A stretch of DNA of 64,000 nt from Paramecium pentaurelia (Eukaryota > Ciliophora > Oligohymenophorea > Peniculida > Parameciidae), in assembly GCA_905183005.1 (NCBI GenBank), contig CAJJDO010000120.1, forward strand, positions 261,931-325,930. The letters are read 5' to 3'. The notes beneath the pieces were generated by a model. That model did not search any database. It was not told the DNA's origin and saw only the letters and a list, made by a program, of their open reading frames with translations. Below, in pieces: positions 58,900 through 64,000 of this stretch; within the stretch, counting starts at the first letter, position 1, and each line of letters begins with the position of its first letter. Both the position numbers and the translations under genes were made by a program.

Positions 58900-60301
58900 A
58901 TGTCAATTTATAAATTTTTAGCTTAAACATCTCCAGGGTTATAAACTATTTTAATTGAATAACTAGCCCAATTCAATATTTCAGCAAAACGGAGTAGATT
59001 ACGTAAATCATTTTAAAAGATTAGCCATATATCCAAGTTCAGCTGTGTTTTTTGAGACTTCAATTGACAATCTTAATAATATATTGTATAAATCTACATG
59101 AAGTACATACCTTAATATTAGAATAAATAGACCTATAAAGCAAGGAATGTAAGAGAATTTATGAGAAATATGCAGAAGGTTTAAGTTCATCCATACATTC
59201 CAATGTATGCACATCTTGAATTTCGACTAAGCATTAAAAGATGTTTGAAGAATCATAGTGATAATTGGAGAGATATAATCAAAAATTATCTTCTGAATTC
59301 ATGATATTAATGAATAATAATTGAGAATTTTTTAAAAAAATTTGGATTTGTTTAACAATTTAAAAAGAATTATACGTCAATAATCACCACAATTAAGAAG
59401 TAAATCTTTTGAAAATTTAAGTATTGCTTAATTGGATTTCATGAACATGCATAAAGAATTCATTAAAGGCAAATTAAAAAAGGATGATTTGATTGTAATT
59501 ACTAATCCTCCTTGGGGTAGAACAGTAAATTTGGATAAATTTAATAAAATGATAAAATTCTTAGAAACAAATTGCAATTAATGTTATTTGTTGATTGCAA
59601 GTGATTAATTTTAGTTTTTTGATAAAAGAAAATGGGAATTATTGGCAGAACCATTAGTTGGAGGACAATGGACTAAAATTATTAAATATGATAGAAATAG
59701 AGAGACTTAACTTATCACATTAGAGATAGTACCTAAAGAGAATAATTAAATAATCACATAATCTACAACTATAGATGTAATAGCAAAAGATCTCTCCTAT
59801 TAGAGAGATATAGAAGAATATGAAAATAAAAAAATAGTGGATTTAACTAAAAATTTAGGAGCCTTATCAAAAAAGTTAAATAATTAAGATTATTTGAAAC
59901 ATTTAAAGAAAGAGACTCGAACTGTTGCAGAAAGGTATGCAGTATTTCTTAAGAAATTAAATATAGGAACTAAAACAAAAGTAAGATCCATTATGTTAAG
60001 AAGAGCAAATGATTTATATAAGACAAAAATAAGAAATTTAAATTTACAAATAAACAAAATTAGAGAGTAAATTAAAAAGGAAAAAATAGAATTAAAGAAA
60101 TAAGAAGTAAAGGATAAGGTTATCTTAGATAAATACTCATTGAAATAAGAAGATTTAGAGAAAAATTAAAAATATTGGATGAAAAAGCAAAGAAAAAGAG
60201 TTTAAAATTATTAAAATAATAGAAAAAGAGATCTCAGACAATACCAAGATGGTGATATTAATATTTTATGTATATATCAATGGTTTGATTATTAAGGATG
60301 A
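58900..60301 (+). pseudogene. THUMP-type rRNA/tRNA methyltransferase, internally damaged
   Basis: The N-terminus MSIYKFLAQTSPGLQTILIE followed (after a 31 nt intron) by YPSSAVFFETSIDNLNNILY matches the start of RlmKL/THUMP-type guanine-N2 methyltransferases. The frame then meets TGA at 59099-59101, resumes as STYLNIRINRPIK, shifts to ARNVREFMRNMQKVQVHPYI .. YAHLEFRLSIKRCLKNH, and hits another TGA near 59300. The next open part (59342 on) begins NLDLFNNLKRIIRQQ and has the catalytic NPPWG (DLIVITNPPWGRTVNLDKF), then a long Lys-rich helical tail. The glycine-rich SAM loop expected between these parts is missing. The 3' half alone is an intact ORF; as a methyltransferase the gene looks non-functional or mis-assembled. 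Confidence 0.7.
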
Positions 60302-61772
60302 CTACGTAATTGTCTAGCCTTGACTGGGTGTTTAGCATGGTAATCTTCAATTCTTTCTTCAATTTCTTCCCTATAAGATCTTATCAATCCTTAAACTGGC
60401 CATGCAGCAGCATCTCCAAGAGCACAAATAGTATGTCCTTCTATTTAATATGTTAATTCCTTTCAATTTAATATGATTCAAATACTTCTAATTAATCAAT
60501 TTCTGCAAAATCAGCATTTCCTACTTTCATTCTTTCCAACAAATCAACTAACCATGAAGTACCTTCTCTGCATGGTGTACATTGACCACATGATTCGTGT
60601 TTATAAAACTTACTTAATCTTAAGATGGCATCAATTATATCTGTAGATTTATCTATGACAATAACAGCAGCAGTTCCTAATCCAGATCTTACATCTCTTA
60701 AAGCATCAAAATCCATAAGAACAGTTTCACAGATCTCTTTAGGTAACATAGGAACAGAAGATCCTCCAGGAATAATGCATTTAAGATTGTCCCAACCTCC
60801 TCTGACTCCTCCACAATGTCTTTCAATTAATTCTTTTAGAGGAATAGACATTTCTTCTTCAACAGTGCAAGGATTGTTAACATGACCAGAAATACAGAAT
60901 AATTTAGTGCCTCTATTGTTGGGTCTGCCAAAAGATGCAAACCAATTAGCTCCTCTTCTAAGAATGGTTGGACAAACTGAAACAGTTTCAACATTAGTTA
61001 CAGTAGTTGGACAACCCCATAAACCTGCATTAGCTGGGAAAGGTGGCTTAAGTCTTGGTTTTCCTGGCTTTCCTTCTAAGGATTCTATCAAACCCTAATA
61101 ATTATTATTATTAAATGAATACAGTTTCCTCTCCACAAATATAAGCACCTGCTCCACTGTGAACATAAACATCAAAATCATATCCACTACCGCATGCATT
61201 TTTACCCAAAAATCCCTTTTTATAAGCCTCATCCACTGCTTATTATAAGGCATTGGCTTCTACCCAGAATTCTCCTCTACAATATATGTATGCTGCTCTA
61301 GCTCTCATTGCGAATCCAACACATAAAGCTCCTTCTACTAATTTATGAGGATCATGTCTCAAGATTTCTCTGTCTTTGCATGTACCTGGCTCAGATTCAT
61401 CTGCATTTATAACCAAATAAGAAGGTCTTTAATTGATAATTGCATTAATTAAAATACCTTCCATCTGGATTGACTTTTGGCATGAATGAGTATTTCAAAC
61501 CACTTGGAAATCCTGCTCCACCTCTTCCTCTAAGACCACTCTTTTTGATTTCATCTATAATCCAATCTTAACCCATTGTCAATATATCCTTTGTTCTATG
61601 CCAATCACCCTATGATTATAAATATTCTTACTCTTTTTAAGGCACCTTGAATATAAGGATCTCCATCGCGATAGACATTAGTAAAGATACGATCTTGATC
61701 TTTTAATCCTCCATGATAATATTTAGGTTGAGGAGCCAATCTTAGAAATAGCTGAGCTTATCTAATAATCAT
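60277..61772 (-). CDS. NDUFV1: NADH dehydrogenase (complex I) 51 kDa subunit, mitochondrial
   Basis: Nuclear-type gene with presequence-like MIIRQAQLFLRLAPQPKYYH. Contains the NADH/FMN-binding blocks RGRGGAGFPSGLKYSFMP, ADESEPGTCKDREILRHDP, ECRGEFWVEA-type region (AYIYCRGEFWVEANALQQA) and GSGYDFDVYVHSGAGAYICG with GEET. The 4Fe-4S ligands are in KHESCGQCTPCREGTSWLVD plus the later HTICALGDAAAWPVQGLIRS. The C-terminus is HAKHPVKARQLRSHPQQSNH. At least four short introns, e.g. 22 nt near 61610-61631. It oxidises NADH in the matrix arm. Its last 25 bp overlap the 3' end of the convergent methyltransferase ORF. Confidence 0.97.
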
Positions 61773-61798
61773 TTAATAATAAATATGATTATATTTAA

Positions 61799-62545
61799 TC
61801 ATTAAATCAAAACTAATTTCCAATAGTTATTCTTTCCTTCCTTATCATTTAAGCAAACCTACGTATTATGTGATAGTGATGCTTTTTTATTAATGAAAGA
61901 TAGGTATTTAGTAATTTCATTATGTTTTAATTCAAATATTGCTCCATCTTTTAAAATGTTATCATCAAATTCAATAATCCAACATCTACTTGAACCATAA
62001 CCACAATAGACTACGCCTTCTTCATCAAGCTCAGTTGCCATAAGATATCTTCCTGTCAGTACATGTATCAACTGAATCATTACAAGTCATTTTACATCAA
62101 TTTTATCCCCAGAACAAATTGGTAACTTGTCTGCCTCTAATTACCATTCACAATAACAACTTAATTCAGGATTAATATTGGTTAAAGATACTTCATATGC
62201 ATTGCTTCTTGTATTTGTTAGTCTCATTATAATTATCTTATTACTTTATTGAATGTGAAGAAAGTAATTTAGAAATGTAAACATTCAAAATTTAGAGTTT
62301 ATTATTTCCACTAATTGTATTCCCCAATATAACAGTTTATCTCTAGATTACTTAGAGTCGAATACTTAAGTCTCTGGATTCTGATAAAATTAACTAGCTG
62401 TAAAAACTGATCGATCGTATTAAGAGTAGATTACAGAGTCCTCTTCAGGAATTACTGTGAAAGTTGTTCTTGGATTGGAACCTCTTGGATTACTTAAACA
62501 TGGCCAATTCACTATATTATCACCCTACTAACATACCGATCCCAT
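61799..62545 (-). CDS. MIR-domain protein
   Basis: 225 residues if introns of 23, 22 and 24 nt are removed; length checks. Starts MGSVCQQGDNIVNWPCLSNP. MIR-type beta-trefoil units follow: KLQILNVYISKLLSSHSI, then CSGDKIDLIHVLTGRYLMAT .. GSSRCWIIEFDD, then GAIFELKHNEITKYLSFINK and ending YWKLVLIQ. MIR domains occur in SDF2, protein O-mannosyltransferases and IP3/ryanodine receptors. No signal peptide or membrane span is visible, so a cytosolic role is likely. The second intron could also be 37 nt with a different acceptor. Its stop is 26 bp from the NDUFV1 start. Confidence 0.75.
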
Positions 62546-62732
62546 TTATTTTAATTAATTCTTATAGTTATAATCACAAAACTTTTCAATTTAAATCAAT
62601 ATTATAATTACTCTTCTCTATCTTTTAAATTTGTTATTCTTTTGTATATTTAGATTATTAAGATGATGTAGATTGTAAAAAATCTAAAAATATATTTATA
62701 AAGTGAACAATAATACTATGAATTTTATTAAA

Positions 62733-63892
62733 TCATTTCTTTTTAACAAAAAAAGTGGATGTTATATCATATGCACCTGGTCCAGGCAATTTTGTATTTT
62801 CAGAACAACTATGAGATCTCTTCTCTCTTCCAAATACAATACTTACTTAAGGTTTCTTTACTTTTAGATCTGTATCATATTCTCCTGGTCCCTATAATTC
62901 ATCATATATTATTATATACAGGTATCTATATCTTATTGTAACTATCTCTTTTAGCTTGTCCAAATATAATGCTTTTTGTTTCTCTAAAATCACCTATTGT
63001 ATATGATTATGGTCCAGGACCTGAATTATCAGTCTTCTCTCTATATCTCTAATAGATTGAGTATTTAGGTGCATTGCTAGGTTTATTAGGCTTATAACTT
63101 CCTGGTCCTGGCAGTACATCAAGTTTCGTATCTTATCTTTATCCTTTGCCTATTGTATATCCTACACTTTCTTTGATTGTTTAGACATCATAATTTGCAG
63201 GACCTGGAGAAGTTGACTTTTAAAAAATCCCCTCTCTTTTGCTAGTCCCAATTTTAAATGACTTTACTCTTTCTTGTCTTAGTTATTCATATGCATCAGG
63301 ACCAGGTGTAATCATTGATATAGTTTTTTCTCTACGAGGAACCATTTTAAATCCTCCATCAGTTCTTAATAAAGATGGAATTTCATATTGTCCAGGACCT
63401 ACATGATTACTATATATTTTTCCTGATCTTGTCTATTATCCAATTATATATGAAGTAACATGATTTTTCATTATTATATGATAATCCCCAGGTCCTGGTG
63501 ATAGTTTTTTTTCATCCTTATACCTTTTTTCGCTTCCAATTTTGAATCCTGTTCTTGAGAGTTATGAGATTTCAACTTTGTAGGTTCCTGGACCAGGCTT
63601 TTATTATGATTCCTTATCTATTTAATAAGCTTTTCCATAAATTAAAGTCTTTCTTTAAGATTCTGGTAATCTAATGTCATATTATCCTGGACCTGGAAGG
63701 TTTTTAATGATGGGGATTTCTCTAGAGTTAGTTCCACTCATTGTCCATTTTGGTGCGTTTACATGTGAAACTTCCATTTTAGGTTCATAACTTGCTGGAC
63801 CTGGAAGACCTTGATTAGTTGTACTTGTGTAATCTAAAGAAATATAATGAAGAAGAACTTCTTTTTGAATTTCTTGATGGAGCCGCCGACAT
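62733..63892 (-). CDS. PGP-repeat (STPGR/ODF3-CIMAP-like) axonemal protein
   Basis: About 365 residues. Starts MSAAPSRNSKR; a 25 nt intron (GTTC..TAG) follows, then NYTSTTNQGLPGPASYEPKM. At least eight repeats carry Pro-Gly-Pro-x-x-Tyr: LPGPGQYDIRLPE, QKPGPGTYKVE, LSPGPGDYHI, VGPGQYEIPS, ITPGPDAYEQ, TSPGPANYDV, VLPGPGSYKP, GPGEYDTD and LPGPGAYDIT near the end. Between them are F-x-I/M-G segments (FKIGTSKRE, IIFGQAKRD). A 28 nt intron splits one IPGPGEY repeat. Proteins of this type are microtubule inner or associated proteins of cilia and flagella, which fits a ciliate. Terminus STFFVKKK. Confidence 0.92.
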
Positions 63893-64000
63893 AAGCAAAT
63901 AAAATGCTATTATATTGTCAGATAAATAAATATCTAATTAATTTATGTGAGTTGTTAGAAAATAGTATAAAACCTAGAAGTTAGTAACTTTGTTTAAAAA
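63893..64000. other. upstream region of the PGP-repeat gene
   Basis: About 108 nt of AT-rich sequence to the window edge, with no coding signal. It probably holds the promoter of the PGP-repeat gene. Confidence 0.5.

Noticed and set aside
60625..61098. Plus-strand open frames over NDUFV1
   Set aside because: Antisense shadows of a highly conserved minus-strand gene.
62224..62545. A separate small gene next to the MIR gene
   Set aside because: Introns of 23 and 22 nt join it to the MIR gene in frame, give a complete MIR repeat and a total length divisible by three.
1..64000. UGA read as Trp or Cys throughout the window
   Set aside because: Secure genes such as RPL11, NDUFV1, SLC38-like and PUF end naturally at TGA and use TGG/TGT internally, so TGA is a true stop.
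1..64000. CRISPR arrays, insertion sequences, rRNA or tRNA genes
   Set aside because: No regularly spaced repeats, transposase motifs, cloverleaf-like GC stems or rRNA signatures were seen; the genome is eukaryotic and compact.

Overview
The window is ciliate somatic (macronuclear) DNA, almost certainly from Paramecium or a close relative. It is very AT-rich, and nearly every gene reads through many TAA and TAG codons (read here as Gln) and ends at TGA. Genes are interrupted by tiny introns, mostly 20-37 nt, that begin GTA and end TAG. Intergenic gaps are short. Under the standard code almost nothing looks coding; under code 6 most of the window is coding. Where a total is quoted, spliced length was checked for divisibility by three.

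Layout. 1-760: 3' part of an FCP/SCP-type phosphatase. 1126-5990 (-): large membrane protein with a TmcB-type PAS domain. 5991-8397: gene-poor, with possible relics. 8398-19130 (+): ribosomal protein uL5/RPL11, an unknown protein, a zinc-finger/coiled-coil protein, a membrane protein with a Cys-rich ectodomain, a kinase with EF-hands and a TAA-coded polyGln tract, a DEAD-box-like helicase, and a coiled-coil protein. 19401-25455 (-): a SWR1/INO80-like remodelling ATPase, then an EF-hand + PH + kinase protein. 25789-29019 (+): an SLC38-like amino-acid transporter and a Dsc1/Tul1-like membrane RING ligase.

29254-36976 is mixed: two small (-) genes, a possible broken gene, an EamA-type transporter, a small secreted/membrane protein, a membrane RING protein, an ANP32-like LRR protein, a zinc-finger/coiled-coil protein, and an ER J-protein with a thioredoxin fold and a C-terminal KDEL. 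37022-38793 (+) is a coiled-coil protein. 39037-49249 (-): a ubiquitin hydrolase, a small charged protein, a channel-like transmembrane region fused to a cyclic-nucleotide phosphodiesterase, a large unknown, and a DBF4-type zinc-finger/AT-hook protein. 49396-50600 looks like a degraded gene, followed by a coiled-coil + SH3 protein (50622-52162).

52976-64000: a secreted M14 carboxypeptidase, a PX-WD40 protein, a small Cys-containing protein, a Pumilio protein, a damaged THUMP-type methyltransferase, mitochondrial complex I NDUFV1, a MIR-domain protein, and a sperm/cilia-type PGP-repeat protein.

Nothing points to operons. Neighbouring genes are functionally unrelated but tightly packed: two divergent pairs have start codons 13 and 45 bp apart, and one convergent pair overlaps by 25 bp. 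The most interesting items are the fusions (EF-hand-PH-kinase, channel-like TM-PDE, J-Trx-KDEL, PX-WD40) and a set of ORFs broken by in-frame TGA. I found no rRNA, tRNA, CRISPR array, insertion sequence or telomere.
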